Shown: one piece after another, positions 32,545 through 43,183 of the stretch
Layout of the letters: each line of letters begins with the position of its first letter
Numbering within the stretch: position 1 is the first letter of the stretch
Assembly: GCA_039090855.1 (NCBI GenBank)
Contig: CM077010.1
Coordinates: 50,734,905-50,798,904 of the forward strand
Reading direction: 5' to 3'
DNA: 64,000 nucleotides
Source of the DNA: Macrothele yani
Lineage: Eukaryota; Arthropoda; Arachnida; Araneae; Macrothelidae
Notes under the pieces: model-generated
What the model saw: the letters and a program-made list of their open reading frames with translations, nothing else
Databases searched by the model: none
What the model was told of the DNA's origin: nothing
Made by a program: the position numbers and the translations under genes

Positions 32545-33450
32545 GCAGAGAGTTGGCTGGCAGTCCCATGAAGCAATGGACCCAGTTTACCTTGCAAATA
32601 GAACTTAAGATTCCGGAGATAGTGTCATGGTGTGGGTCCCTAGAAATTTCTGAAAGGTCGGGTGTCCTCCAAGGATTATCTGGACATTGTCGCAGATCAA
32701 GTTCATCCTGCAGTGTGAACTTTTATCGAGCAAGTGATGGATGTTTTATAGACGACAATGCTATTGTACACCAAACAGAAATCATCGTTCTTTCCACTTA
32801 TATAAGTGAGCCTCGGAAAAATTCTCATCGGCTGACACCGGAAATCGAACTCAGGGCCTTCCCGTTACGCGCCGGACGTGCTACCACTGCACCACATCGG
32901 CTTCGAATTCTCCAGACTCACATGTGACTCCATGAAGCAACCTGCCATGTGGTTTGGCAGTTACTCACTTGTGAGTCTGGAGAATACGTGGGCGCTGTGG
33001 TGCAGAGGTAGCATGTCCGGCGCGTAACTGGAATACCCTGGGTTCGATTCCCGTTGGCGGCTTAAGAGACTTTTTCCTAGGGCTCCACTTATTAACGTGA
33101 AGAGCGATGCTTTCTGTTTGGTGTTCCTGATCCACGTCGAGTGTTTGAATCAATGCTACTGTACATCGCGCAAGATGTGTTCAGTAGTGGTTCAGCCAAC
33201 ATGACCGCAAATTCCACCGTATTCCCTGGCCACTACAACGCCCGAATCTGAACCCCATTGAGAATATATGGAAACATGTTAGAAAAATAGATTTGGGAGG
33301 TACATCCTCTTGAGTCAAATCTTAGCCAGTTAAAAGACTGTCTCGTGAACACCTGGCATGCTGTAGACGTAGATAAATTCCAAAATATAGTCGAAACTTT
33401 TCCAAATCGCATACGTGCTGTAATTCGGGCTAAATAATGTCCAACCGGGT
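32545..33450 (+). pseudogene. Tc1-like transposase relic, split by SINE dimer
   Basis: Left piece: SWCGSLEISERSG near 32,620-32,660 (in place of VMVWGS) and CFIDDNAIVHQ with the second Asp near 32,745-32,770. Right piece, after the insertion at 32,771-33,150: WFSQHDRKFHRIPWPLQRPN and LNPIENIWKHV (Glu near 33,260), then KDCLVNTWHAVDVDKFQ and a stop near 33,437. The two pieces join across a ~15-bp repeated target, so this was one gene when the SINE dimer inserted. Stops and frameshifts make it non-functional; N-terminal parts were not found. Confidence 0.8.
32771..33150. mobile_element. SINE-B inverted dimer flanked by ~15-bp target duplication
   Basis: The left arm is a minus-strand SINE-B and the right arm is a plus-strand SINE-B, with tails outward. 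Both share GTGGTGCAG-GGTAGCA, GTCCGGCGCGTAAC, a B box GGTTCGATTCCCG (right) or GAGTTCGATTTCCGG (left), GAGCGATG and TTTCTGTTTGGTGT. The right head (32,991-33,061) folds as a tRNA cloverleaf of 71 nt with loop CGCGTAA (anticodon CGT). Inside the heads the arms continue to pair (TTCTCCAGACTCACA) around a ~40-nt loop. CAATGCTATTGTACA (32,756) and CAATGCTACTGTACA (33,151) flank the whole unit. Confidence 0.8.
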
Positions 33451-34243
33451 ATTGAGTAAACGCTTCTAATTCAGTGGCCGGTGTGGGTAGTTTGGAATTT
33501 CTTCGAACGGAAAAAGGAGTAAAACCTGCTCTTTGTGATTTGATAGAAGGAGTTTCTACCTCTTGAGGTTTACATCTTGTGTGGTGCAGATTTAATAGAA
33601 ACGAATGCTGTATAGCCCGCTGGAGAAATTCAGTTCATCACGATCTAGGAGCTAATGTTTCATTTCTATGTTTCTCCTAGAAGCGTTATAGAATACTGTG
33701 GTGATAAGGAAATTAACTAGAATGCAGTGGTGATAACGAAACTAACTAGAATACTATGGTGATAATGAAACCCCTTCTGTAAAAATACCGATATGAAATG
33801 CCCGTTAGCTGTACTAACAACAAGCCTATACTGGATTTATATAAGGGACTTTATAAAAGGATATTGCTTCAAAGTATTTATCACAGGATGACCAGGATAT
33901 TTAAGTGAATCTTTATGTAAAGCAAAGCAGAAAATCCTTATTAAAAAAAATACTACCAGTATATGAAACTTGCTTGGATAACACCAGCTGTCACTGGTAC
34001 ACGAAGAGTGATTTGAACAGCTTAGTTTGCCATTAGAGACTTATTCTGCAGAGATCTGTCTTGTGTATAACACAAAAATCGAATTCGTATATGCGCTAGT
34101 AGCATTAGCATGAAAAATACCCATGTTTTTTATATAAAATGACCCACATTTCTGACAAGTTGGGTTTCGATACTATTTCGCTTGCGTGCTTATCATGAAC
34201 GCCACTCTCTGCCGCTTAAAGCCTGGAGGTTGTATTATTTTCC
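33451..34243. other. no recognisable feature
   Basis: Contains three short imperfect repeats of AATGCAGTGGTGATAA-like text near 33,690-33,770, and otherwise nothing notable, up to the edge of the 103-bp satellite. Confidence 0.4.
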
Positions 34244-37221
34244 CACAAACTGGTACCCAAGAGTTTGCCCACGAGTACTTACCATAGTTTCATTTCTTGG
34301 CACCTCAAAGTAGCGTTAAAACCAGATTACAGTTTCTTTATTTTCCCACAAACTGGTACTCAAGAGTTTGCTCACGAGTACTTACCAAAGTTTCATTTCT
34401 TGGCACGTCAAAGTAGCGTTAAAACCAGATTACAGTTTCTTTATTTTCCCACAAACTGGTACTCAAGAGTTTGCTCAAGAGTACTTACCAAAGTTTCATT
34501 TCTTGGCACCTCAAAGTAGCGTTAAAACCAGAGAACAGTTTCTTTATTTTCCCACAAACTGATACTCAAGCGTTTTCTCACGAGTACTTACCAAAGTTTC
34601 ATTTCTTGGCACGTCAAAGTAGCGTTAAAACCAGATTACAGTTTCTTTATTTTCCCACAAACTGGTACTCAAGAGTTTGCTCAAGAGTACTTACCAAAGT
34701 TTCATTTCTTGGCACCTCAAAGTAGCGTTAAAACCAGAGAACAGTTTCTTTATTTTCCCACAAACTGATACTCAAGCGTTTTCTCACGAGTACTTACCAA
34801 AGTTTCATTTCTTGGCACGTCAAAGTAGCGTTAAAACCAGATTACAGTTTCTTTATTTTCCCACAAACTGGTACTCAAGAGTTTGCTCAAGAGTACTTAC
34901 CAAAGTTTCATTTCTTGGCACCTCAAAATAGCGTTAAAACCAGATTACAGTTTCTTTATTTTCCCACAAACTGATACTCAAGCGTTTTCTCACGAGTACT
35001 TACCAAAGTTTCATTTCTTGGCACGTCAAAGTAGCGTTAAAACCAGATTACAGTTTCTTTATTTTCCCACAAACTGGTACTCAAGAGTTTGCTCAAGAGT
35101 ACTTACCAAAGTTTCATTTCTTGGCACCTCAAAGTAGCGTTAAAACCAGAGAACAGTTTCTTTATTTTCCCACAAACTGATACTCAAGCGTTTTCTCACG
35201 AGTACTTACCAAAGTTTCATTTCTTGGCACGTCAAAGTAGCGTTAAAACCAGATTACAGTTTCTTTATTTTCCCACAAACTGGTACCCAAGAGTTAGCCC
35301 ACGAGTACTTACCAAAGTTTCATTTCTTGGCACCTCAAAGTAGCGTTAAAACCAGATTACAGTTTCTTTATTTTTTCCACAAACTGGTACTCAAGAGTTT
35401 GCTCACGAGTACTTACCAAAGTTTCATTTCTTGGCACGTCAAAGTAGCGTTAAAACCAGATTACAGTTTCTTTATTTTCCCACAAACTGGTACTCAAGAG
35501 TTTGCTCACGAGTACTTACCAAAGTTTCATTTCTTGGCACGTCAAAGTAGCGTTAAAACCAGATTACAGTTTCTTTATTTTCCCACAAACTGGTACTCAA
35601 GAGTTTGCTCAAGAGTACTTAACAAAGTTTCATTTCTTGGCACCTCAAAGTAGCGTTAAAACCAGAGAACAGTTTCTTTATTTTCCCACAAACTGATACT
35701 CAAGCGTTTTCTCACGAGTACTTACCAAAGTTTCATTTCTTGGCACGTCAAAGTAGCGTTAAAACCAGATTACAGTTTCTTTATTTTTCCCACAAACTGG
35801 TACTCAAGAGTTTGCTCACGAGTACTTACCAAAGTTTCATTTCTTGGCACGTCAAAGTAGCGTTAAAACCAGAGAACAGTTTCTTTATTTTCCCACAAAC
35901 TGATACTCAAGCGTTTTCTCACGAGTACTTACCAAAGTTTCATTTCTTGGCACGTCAAAGTAGCGTTAAAACCAGATTACAGTTTCTTTATTATCCCACA
36001 AACTGGTACTCAAGAGTTTGCTCACGAGTACTTACCAAAGTTTCATTTCTTGGCACGTCAAAGCAGCGTTAAAACCAGATTACAGTTTCTTTATTTTCCC
36101 ACAAACTGGTACTCAAGAGTTTGCTCACGAGTACTTACCAAAGTTTCATTTCTTGGCACCTCAAAGTAGCGTTAAAACCAGATTACAGTTTCTTTATTTT
36201 CCCACAAACTGGTACTCAAGAGTTTGCTCACGAGTACTTACCAAAGTTTCATTTCTTGGCACGTCAAAGTAGCGTTAAAACCAGATTACAGTTTCTTTAT
36301 TTTCCCACAAACTGGTACTCAAGAGTTTGCTCACGAGTACTTACCAAAGTTTCATTTCTTGGCACGTCAAAGTAGCGTTAAAACCAGATTACAGTTCTTT
36401 ATTTTCCAACAAACTGGTACTCAAGAGTTTGCTCACGAGTACTTACCAAAGTTTCATTTCTTGGCACGTCAAAGTAGCGTTAAAACCAGAGAACAGTTTC
36501 TTTATTTTCCCACAAACTGATACTCAAGCGTTTTCTCACGAGTACTTACCAAAGTTTCATTTCTTGGCACGTCAAAGTAGCGTTAAAACCAGATTACAGT
36601 TTCTTTATTTTTCCACAAACTGGTACTCAAGAGTTTGCTCACGAGTACTTACCAAAGTTTCATTTCTTGGCACGTCAAAGCAGCGTTAAAACCAGATTAC
36701 AGTTTCTTTATTTTCCCACAAACTGGTACTCAAGAGTTTGCTCACGAGTACTTACCAAAGTTTCATTTCTTGGCACCTCAAAGTAGCGTTAAAACCAGAT
36801 TACAGTTTCTTTATTTTCCCACAAACTGGTACTCAAGAGTTTGCTCACGAGTACTTACCAAAGTTTCATTTCTTGGCACGTCAAAGTAGCGTTAAAACCA
36901 GATTACAGTTTCTTTATTTTCCCACAAACTGGTACTCAAGAGTTTGCTCACGAGTACTTACCAAAGTTTCATTTCTTGGCACGTCAAAGTAGCGTTAAAA
37001 CCAGATTACAGTTCTTTATTTTCCCACAAACTGGTACTCAAGAGTTTGCTCACGAGTACTTACCAAAGTTTCATTTCTTGGCACGTCAAAGTAGCGTTAA
37101 AACCAGATTACAGTTTCTTTATTTTCCCACAAACTGGTACTCAAGAGTTTGCTCACGAGTACTTACCAAAGTTTCATTTCTTGGCACGTCAAAGTAGCAT
37201 TAAAACCAGATTACAGTTTCT
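34244..37221. repeat. 103-bp satellite, 29 units, with higher-order structure
   Basis: The unit starts ACTGGTACTCAAGAGTTTGC and runs through ACGAGTACTTACCAAAG, TTCTTGGCACGTCAAAG and CCAGATTACAGTTTC to TTTCCCACAA. I count 29 units, mostly over 97% identical. Diagnostic variants (GATACTCAAGCG, GCTCAAGAG, GCACCTC, CCAGAGAAC) show two levels of order. Units 3-10 are four copies of a 206-bp dimer. Units 16-21 are repeated as units 22-27, with the same single-base deletion in AGTTCTTT, giving a ~617-bp block. Because 103 = 3x34+1 and no frame has a stop, overlapping 84-codon frames appear in every unit; these are not genes. Confidence 0.97.
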
Positions 37222-37551
37222 TTCTGAAATAAAAATAAGAAATTCAGTTAGAAATTGAAAGCAGAAGTTGCCTTGTTTTTCTTTCATTCCCACTGTTATT
37301 GATCTCAGACACTTTAAAAGATAAAAACCAATAAGAATGGTGAAACAAATATTACAACAAACATATTATGTAGTTAACAAATATATAAATATAATACAAC
37401 AAATATATGGTTCCTGGGACTCAAAGTCACTCCTGTCTCCGTCTGCAGACATCAATTTTATTGTGTCTCCTTGGTTAGCGCCTTTGAAAATAACGCATAA
37501 GAAACCAGGAAACATTACAGAGGAAATGTGAGATACGTAGTTTTTGATCTA
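37222..37551. other. no recognisable feature
   Basis: Spacer between the satellite and a Tc1 relic. Confidence 0.4.
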
Positions 37552-38780
37552 CAGGGGTTTATCAAAATAATGGAAGCACCGATTGCGACTAGAGCAAACA
37601 CAATGCGTCGAATGCAAATCACAAGGACACGTCACCCCGTGATGTAAGGTACATAAATTGATGCAATACTATGTCGGCTGTCACTCAGCAGTGCTACAGT
37701 CGCAGGTGAAACAGCTGTTGTGGACTAATTGACGACAATGTCAGATCTCTGTGACCTCAAAAAAACACACATGATTATTGGTACGCGTCTCACAGGAGAT
37801 TCAGTAATTAGGACGGCAGAAATAGTAGGTAACTCTATCAAAGATTATGACTACCTTTCAAACAGAACACGCGGCGTTGCTTCCAAGCGTGCAAGTTGTG
37901 GACACCATTGAAAGATGTCAGATAGGGATAGACGAATCTTTGCACGGATAGTACAACGGAAGCACAAGACCGTGGCATCGTAAATAATACCAGAGATTAC
38001 CACCAGTCGGAAGGATTCCGATTCCGTCATAACGGTTCGTTGGGAACTCTTTCGTGCCGGTATTTATGGCCTTGCTGCAATCCGCAAACCTCTGGTTACC
38101 AAAGACAATGTAGCAAAATGTGTCTGGTGGTTAAAAGCATATAAAAACTAGGATACTAAAGACTGGCAAGATGTTATCCGGTCTGACGAATTGTGCTTCA
38201 AGTTGTTTTCTACCATTGGTAGAGTGTGCGTCTGGCGAAAACCTGCAGAAGCGTGCAGCCCCGACTGATTGGTCCCGACGTGAAGCATTGAGACGGATTC
38301 CTGATGTTGTGAGGTGCCATATCGTGGGATATTTAAGCCCATTGGCTATTCTGCAGGGTCGTACCACATCTGCAATGTGCGTATCCATTCTGAAGCATGG
38401 AGATAAATCTCTGATGCTATGAGACGCCATATTGTGGGATTCTTTAGGGACATTGGCTATTCTGTAGGGTATCACATCTGCAACGTTCGAATCCATTCTT
38501 GGGGGACAACTTGCACCCACTGTCGCAGGCATTGTTTCCTAATGACCGTTCCTGGTTTTAAGCAGATAATGCACCCGTGCATTGTGTGAAGAGTGCCAAG
38601 TTGTGGTTTGCCGAGTATGAGGATGAGATACAGCAGCTACCCTGGACACTCTAGTCTCCAGATATTAGTATTGTTAAAAATTTGTGGGAATATGTGGAGG
38701 GGCAGGTCACACTTTCCACCTCCAGAATCACTTGCTTAGTTGGGACACATTATTAAAACACGCTTTAATAAACCGTGTTT
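37552..38780 (+). pseudogene. Tc1-like element relic (DD36E-type)
   Basis: The left end CAGGGGTTTATCAAAATAAT at 37,552 looks like a Tc1 TIR. Broken plus-strand frames give SNRTRGVASKRASCG (N-terminal domain), WQDVIRSDELCFKLFSTIGR (first Asp near 38,190), ADNAPVH (second Asp, near 38,560) and QQLPW...SPDISIV near 38,640-38,680, where the final Glu is Lys. The last two catalytic positions are 36 residues apart, as in the DD36E branch. A 110-bp tandem duplication (38,290-38,512, repeating GCCATATCGTGGGAT to ATCCATTCT) lies in the central part. Numerous stops. Confidence 0.8.
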
Positions 38781-39449
38781 CGATTCTGATGATACTTCAG
38801 TAGCTATTGTATTTCTAATTTAAGATAAGCAAAAAAGTGCTATCAGTTCGCGTTCCGGACACACTAACAGCAACAGAACCCCGAAACTTTGTAGGCATGT
38901 AGTACCATAGCCGAATATTTGCACCTCGTTGCCCTTTTTTTTGGATTTCGATTTAGTTTACGATAAATTAATTTTTTTAATTTCACAAAATTCTCTATTT
39001 CGCGATGGGATCCGTTTTAAGAAACGGATATATGGCAAACTATAAATCATAACGCATTGCAATTTTTACAGCATAAACTGACAAATATCATCTCTCTTTT
39101 CCAAAAAAATAATTTTAAGAAACAATCATTTTCTGATTTTTAAGCATTATTTAAAGACGCAAAGGAAAGGAACGAGCAGTTTACTTTGCTTTCAGTGTTA
39201 ACCACACAGGAAAGTGCTGATCCCGTGACCTGCTGTCAAAGTGACGCAGCAATTTTTAGCACTCTCTTCTCATTGGGTGAAAGGACAGGCTACAATCAAA
39301 CTGGTAATGACGCAATGCTTAATGACGTAGCAACGCCTTTAAAGTTCGGCGTTTTCCGCCGACATACTGTACGTGATTACCTATGTAAATATAGGTTTTC
39401 GCCTCGTATATGAAAAGCAAAGAGAGAAAATGCAAGTGTGTTCGTCCGC
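38781..39449. other. no recognisable feature
   Basis: AT-rich spacer; the right TIR expected for the Tc1 relic was not found. Confidence 0.35.
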
Positions 39450-40015
39450 GAATTGTTTGACCACTTCTAAATAACCAAGAGATCTGAAAATTGGTATGCT
39501 GATAGGTTTTAAGGTTCGTATACCTAGAACATTACGAAAAAAGAAAATCAAAATGGCAGCTTTGGAACACTGCCTGCTTGAATTTTTCTCAAACTGTTTG
39601 ACCACTTCTAAATGACCTGGAGATCTGAAAATTCGCATGCGTATAAGTCTTCAAGTCCGTATAAATACCCAGAAAAGTACGAAAAAAAAATTCGGCTTTG
39701 GAACATTGTCTGCTTGAATTTTTCGCGAATTGTTTGACCCTTTTCTAAATGACCTAGAGATCTGAAAATTGGCATGCTGATAGGTCTTAATGTCTGAATG
39801 CCTAGAATAGTCCGAAAACCAAAACGGCGGATTTGGAAAATTGTCTGCTTGAACTTTTCGCGGTTTGTTAGACCACTTCTAAATAACCTAGAGATTTAAA
39901 ACTTGGCATGCTGGTAGGTCTTACAGGATACCTGCAAATGCACGAAAACAAAAAAAAAAAACAAAAAAAAAAAACAGCGATTTGGAACATTGTGTGCTTG
40001 AATCTTTCTGTCACT
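39450..40015. repeat. tandem array, ~134-141-bp unit, 4 copies
   Basis: TGTTTGACCACTTCTAAAT-like points lie at 39,454, 39,595, 39,731 and 39,865. Each is followed by CTAGAGATCTGAAAATTGGC, ATGCTGATAGGT, an A-rich CGAAAA run, and TTTGGAACATTGTCTGCTTG. Adenine runs vary in length between units. Confidence 0.88.
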
Positions 40016-40434
40016 TCTACACCTAAAAAAAAGTGTGAAAACCGAAAAATTCAAAAGGGTGGCTTAGCTTTACTGTTTGAAAATGCTGATAGGTTTAAAG
40101 ATAATTTTGTCAGAATCATTGAAATGCTTTCAAAATTTCAAATTTTGATTTAAAATTAAGGGGCGCCAAAGCCAGCTCCGTTTCACGTCAAACTGAATGC
40201 ATTGACATCACGACGCTGTTCTAAATCGTAAAACAGTTACAGATTTTAAATTATTTTTCCCTTTCTTTAATTTTATGTTGAAATGGGATTTTATAGATTC
40301 ACCTTTCGGAGAACGGGCATGATTGCTAATTTTACAAATTCATACTTTGTTTCACAGTAAGTGAGGCTTCTTACAGGTTTCGAAAGAAAAACGAATTCCG
40401 GTTCACTTGTTCTCTGGTAGGTAGATACCTATAT

Positions 40435-40495
40435 AGATAGAGGCAGAAACAGATAGATAGGTTGGTAGACAGATAGACAAAGATATACGTGGATG
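40435..40495. repeat. degenerate GATA microsatellite
   Basis: AGATAGATAG-type runs mixed with GGTAGATA and AGACAGATAG. Confidence 0.8.
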
Positions 40496-40498
40496 GGG

Positions 40499-40655
40499 TG
40501 TGACGTATATTCTAATTTAATCTTCCTTTTTAGTTTCTTTCTCTATGTAAACTTGAGTTCGTTCTCCTTAGCATTTTTCATACTTAACGGGATATCTTCT
40601 CTCTCGCAACAGTATGGTTGGCAACACCTTGAGGTCAGAACGTATGACGTGTTCG
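40499..40655. repeat. dispersed repeat R2, copy 2
   Basis: Same sequence series as 30,748-30,905. Copy 2 is followed by GGCCTGAACG and then an RTE insertion; the flank resumes after the insertion as AACGTTCAGTCC. Confidence 0.65.
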
Positions 40656-40660
40656 GCCTG

Positions 40661-41375
40661 AACGTTATATCATCATCATTTTCAACCATTATCAATCCAC
40701 TGCTGTATGAAGGTCTCCCCAAGTTTCCTCCACAACTGTCTCTCTTGTGCCAGTCTCCTCCATGTCACTCCCGCATATTTTCGAATTTCATCCACCCATC
40801 TCCCATGTGGTTTTCTTCTGGGTCTTTTCCTGTATCTTGGAATCCAATCTAAAATTTCGGTTGTTCATCGATGGTCTGTCCTTCTGGCAGTATGTCCAGC
40901 CCATTGCCATTTCAGGGATTTAACACTGATCATGATGTCTTCCACTCTCGTCATTTTTCGGATCCACGAGTTCCTCTTCTTATCTCTCCTGGTTACACCA
41001 AGCATGCACCTCTCCATGCTGCTTTGAGTTGTCTGCAGCCTTTGTATGTCTCTTTTAGTTAAGGGCCACGTCTCTGCCCCATACGTAAGCACTGGAAGGA
41101 TGCATTGATCAAACACTTTTCTTTTAAGACATAATGGCATATTGCTCTTGAAAATTATGCTGTTTCTTCCAAAAGCTCTCCAGGCAAGTTTTGTACGCCG
41201 ATTAATTTCTTCGTCAATGTGACCCTCACTTGATATCTGCTGTCCAAGATAAACGTACGTGTCTGTTATCTCCAGTTTTTCTCCATCAATCGATAAATCT
41301 TCATTTCTTGTAAAAGCATTGAACATCACTTTTCTCTTCTGAAAGTTCATTTTTAATCCCACTTCTTTACTCTAT
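40661..41375 (-). mobile_element. RTE-type LINE 3' fragment, copy 2
   Basis: A 5'-truncated LINE on the minus strand, with the 3' end at the ATCATCATCATT run at about 40,670. TTATAT on both sides (left about 40,662-40,667, right about 41,389-41,394) is a likely 6-bp target duplication. Removing one TTATAT with the element rejoins GAACG-TTATAT-AACGTTC. The coding part is in the next entry. Confidence 0.8.
40865..41362 (-). CDS. C-terminal part of RTE LINE reverse transcriptase protein
   Basis: An uninterrupted 165-codon minus-strand frame. It begins GLKMNFQKRKVMFNAF and contains DTYVYLGQQISSEGHIDEEI, NRRTKLAWRAFGR, PLCLKRKVFDQCILPVLTYG AETW, TTQSSMERCMLGVTRRDKK and SLKWQWAGHTARRTDHR. These are the conserved blocks after the reverse transcriptase core in RTE-clade LINEs. 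The catalytic YXDD part lies upstream and is missing, so the fragment cannot act alone. An open frame with no stops in this copy means the insertion is fairly young compared with copies 1 and 3. Confidence 0.85.
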   Translation of the reverse strand: MGLKMNFQKRKVMFNAFTRNEDLSIDGEKLEITDTYVYLGQQISSEGHIDEEINRRTKLAWRAFGRNSIIFKSNMPLCLKRKVFDQCILPVLTYGAETWPLTKRDIQRLQTTQSSMERCMLGVTRRDKKRNSWIRKMTRVEDIMISVKSLKWQWAGHTARRTDHR

Positions 41376-41394
41376 ATGTGGCCTTATATAACGT

Positions 41395-42544
41395 TCAGTC
41401 CGATAACAACTGAATATTATATAAGGTTTGAGCAGCAGCAAAAGTGTGGAGACGTTGGTAGTACGACGATATAAAAGTTGTTGCGAAATTGAGTTACTTG
41501 AAGGTGCGATTTCTTGACGTCTGCGTATTATACATTTAGTGTTGGTGTTTTGTTTTTTTCGTTAAACGTTCCCTCACAAGTAAATTGGATTAGTTCACTA
41601 ACATTGTTGAAGACTGAGTTGTGCTAATTGATATTTAGCTGAATAAAGGCTAATCGTAAGTGACGTTTTCACTGTAGGTCAAATTGTGAGACTGATCTAT
41701 GTAGTGTTCAGGCCGCCATATTCCACGAAAATTAGAGGGGAAAATAAATAAATACAGATAAATGTGCACACATGCACATATACAGAAATAAAAGGAGAAA
41801 CACAGAAGCTACAGTTTTATTTTTTTTTCATTTCTTTCCCGCTTCAAATAGTTGGGGGAGGATTGGGGTATTCTGGGAGGCAGGAGAGATGCTTCGTTCA
41901 GGAATGGGTAATGACCTAGCGGCTTCGAATCCTCGGTCTGATCATTCCTTGGGCTGAGACAGATTAGTCTCTTCCGAGAGGACTTGTAATAGAGGATGGC
42001 GATAAGGATAACGGTCGGAAATCGACATCCCTACCATTGTTACGTGACAAAGGCAGATAAGCATGCTCTCCCCAGCATCCGCACTCCGAGGCTTCAGCAG
42101 GAAGGAACTTGGTGATTGGCCAGGGAGCGAGAGGTCTCGTGGGAGAAGCCCAGGAGCGCGCAGGTGTTGGGGCGTGTCTGGACAGACGCCCTGCCCTGCT
42201 AATCAAATTATTGGAGCTCGGTCGAGAGGTGAATCTCATAAGAGAGGGGGTCTGGGGGTTCGGGGAGAAACCCATGACAAGTTAATCCTTAATAAATTGA
42301 GCAAGATAAGCTTGAGAATGGGACCTTCTAGGGGACAAATAATTCCAAATAAGATAGAGCAAGGGAGAATGAAAAGAACCTGTCTTCCACAGGAGAAAAA
42401 ATAAAAGTTAAAGTTCAGAAAATATCCAAAGGTTCATCGAATGCTTTCATTTTGGCTTTTCCAATAAATGGTTTAGGTAAAACTGCATCATAAGATCCAA
42501 AGAAATCAATCGAAAACACAGGAGACAAAACTTGAATGTGTTAT
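41395..42544. other. unassigned; GC-rich segment 41,840-42,250
   Basis: 41,840-42,250 is clearly richer in G and C than its surroundings. It carries a 113-codon plus-strand frame and a 103-codon minus-strand frame, plus a small hairpin (GGGCGTGTCTGGACAGACGC). I recognise no domain on either strand. It may belong to an unidentified transposon. Confidence 0.3.
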
Positions 42545-42752
42545 GCCGCCCCGGTAGCGCAGTGGTCTAAGCGATGGCTTTTGATCATTCGTCCGAGATA
42601 GGTCCGGGTTCGAATACCCGTGAGGCATGGATGTTGTGTTTGTCTTACGACGCTGGCTCTCTCTCTCCATTCTCTAGAACACGTCGCCCTAAATTTGGGA
42701 CGGGCGACTGCTTATAGCCGACTGAGTTGCTCACGGTGGTCGTTAAACTTCC
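42545..42752 (+). repeat. tRNA-derived SINE-A, best plus-strand copy
   Basis: Starts GCCGCCCCGGTAGCGCAGTG (A-box-like TAGCGCAGTGG) and has the B box GGGTTCGAATACCCG, GAGGCATGGATGTTGTGTTT and GGGCGACTGCTTATAGCC; it ends ACGGTGGTCGTTAAACTTCC. The tRNA-like head is about 85 nt. Other copies: 15.2, 18.5, 29.0 and 43.0 kb. Confidence 0.85.
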
Positions 42753-42970
42753 AATCAAACAACAAAATTGCAATACGCACAAATCAGATATGCTTTATTA
42801 TATTACTATGTGACGGAAGCATTATGTCCACAGACAGCCAGCATCAGGGGCCTTTCGTGAGCCACTATATGTTTTTGCTATAAAGAAGCGAATTTCTGCC
42901 TTAAAGAATTGGGAAATCTTTCTCATCTTTACTTATGCATAACAACATCTTTTCTGAACTGGAAATTGAA

Positions 42971-43183
42971 GAAGCAGTGATCTAAGGACTAGCTTATGAC
43001 CGTTCGTCCGAGATGAGTCCGGGTTCAAACTCTAGTGAGGCATGGAAGTTGTGTTTGTATTACAGTATTGGCTCTCGTCCCTATTTAGGGTCACTGGCTC
43101 CAAGGAATGGAGCCAGTGACCCTAAATAGGGACGAGAGGCTGCTTATAGCCCGTCGAGTTGCTTACCGTGCTCGTTAAAGTTA
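42971..43183 (+). repeat. SINE-A copy carrying a new palindrome
   Basis: The copy lacks the first ~20 bp of the head. Its body matches SINE-A, but 43,072-43,139 is an almost perfect palindrome: CTCGTCCCTATTTAGGGTCA plus CTGGCTCC, a 6-nt loop, then the reverse complement. Other copies have only the right-hand arm; the left arm replaces the usual CTCTCTCCCTTCCC part. It ends in an A-rich tail (AAAAAAAAAAGG). Confidence 0.85.

Noticed and set aside
32991..33061. Functional tRNA-Thr(CGT) gene
   Set aside because: Position 33 is G instead of T and the sequence is the head of a SINE with a conserved non-tRNA tail.
34244..37258. Series of 84- to 120-codon frames with nearly identical peptides
   Set aside because: Produced by the 103-bp satellite (3x34+1), which shifts frame each unit. 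There is no start context, domain or splice signal.
41964..42404. Overlapping 103- and 113-codon frames in the GC-rich segment
   Set aside because: Open frames on both strands are expected from GC-rich composition; no domain, start context or splice signals.
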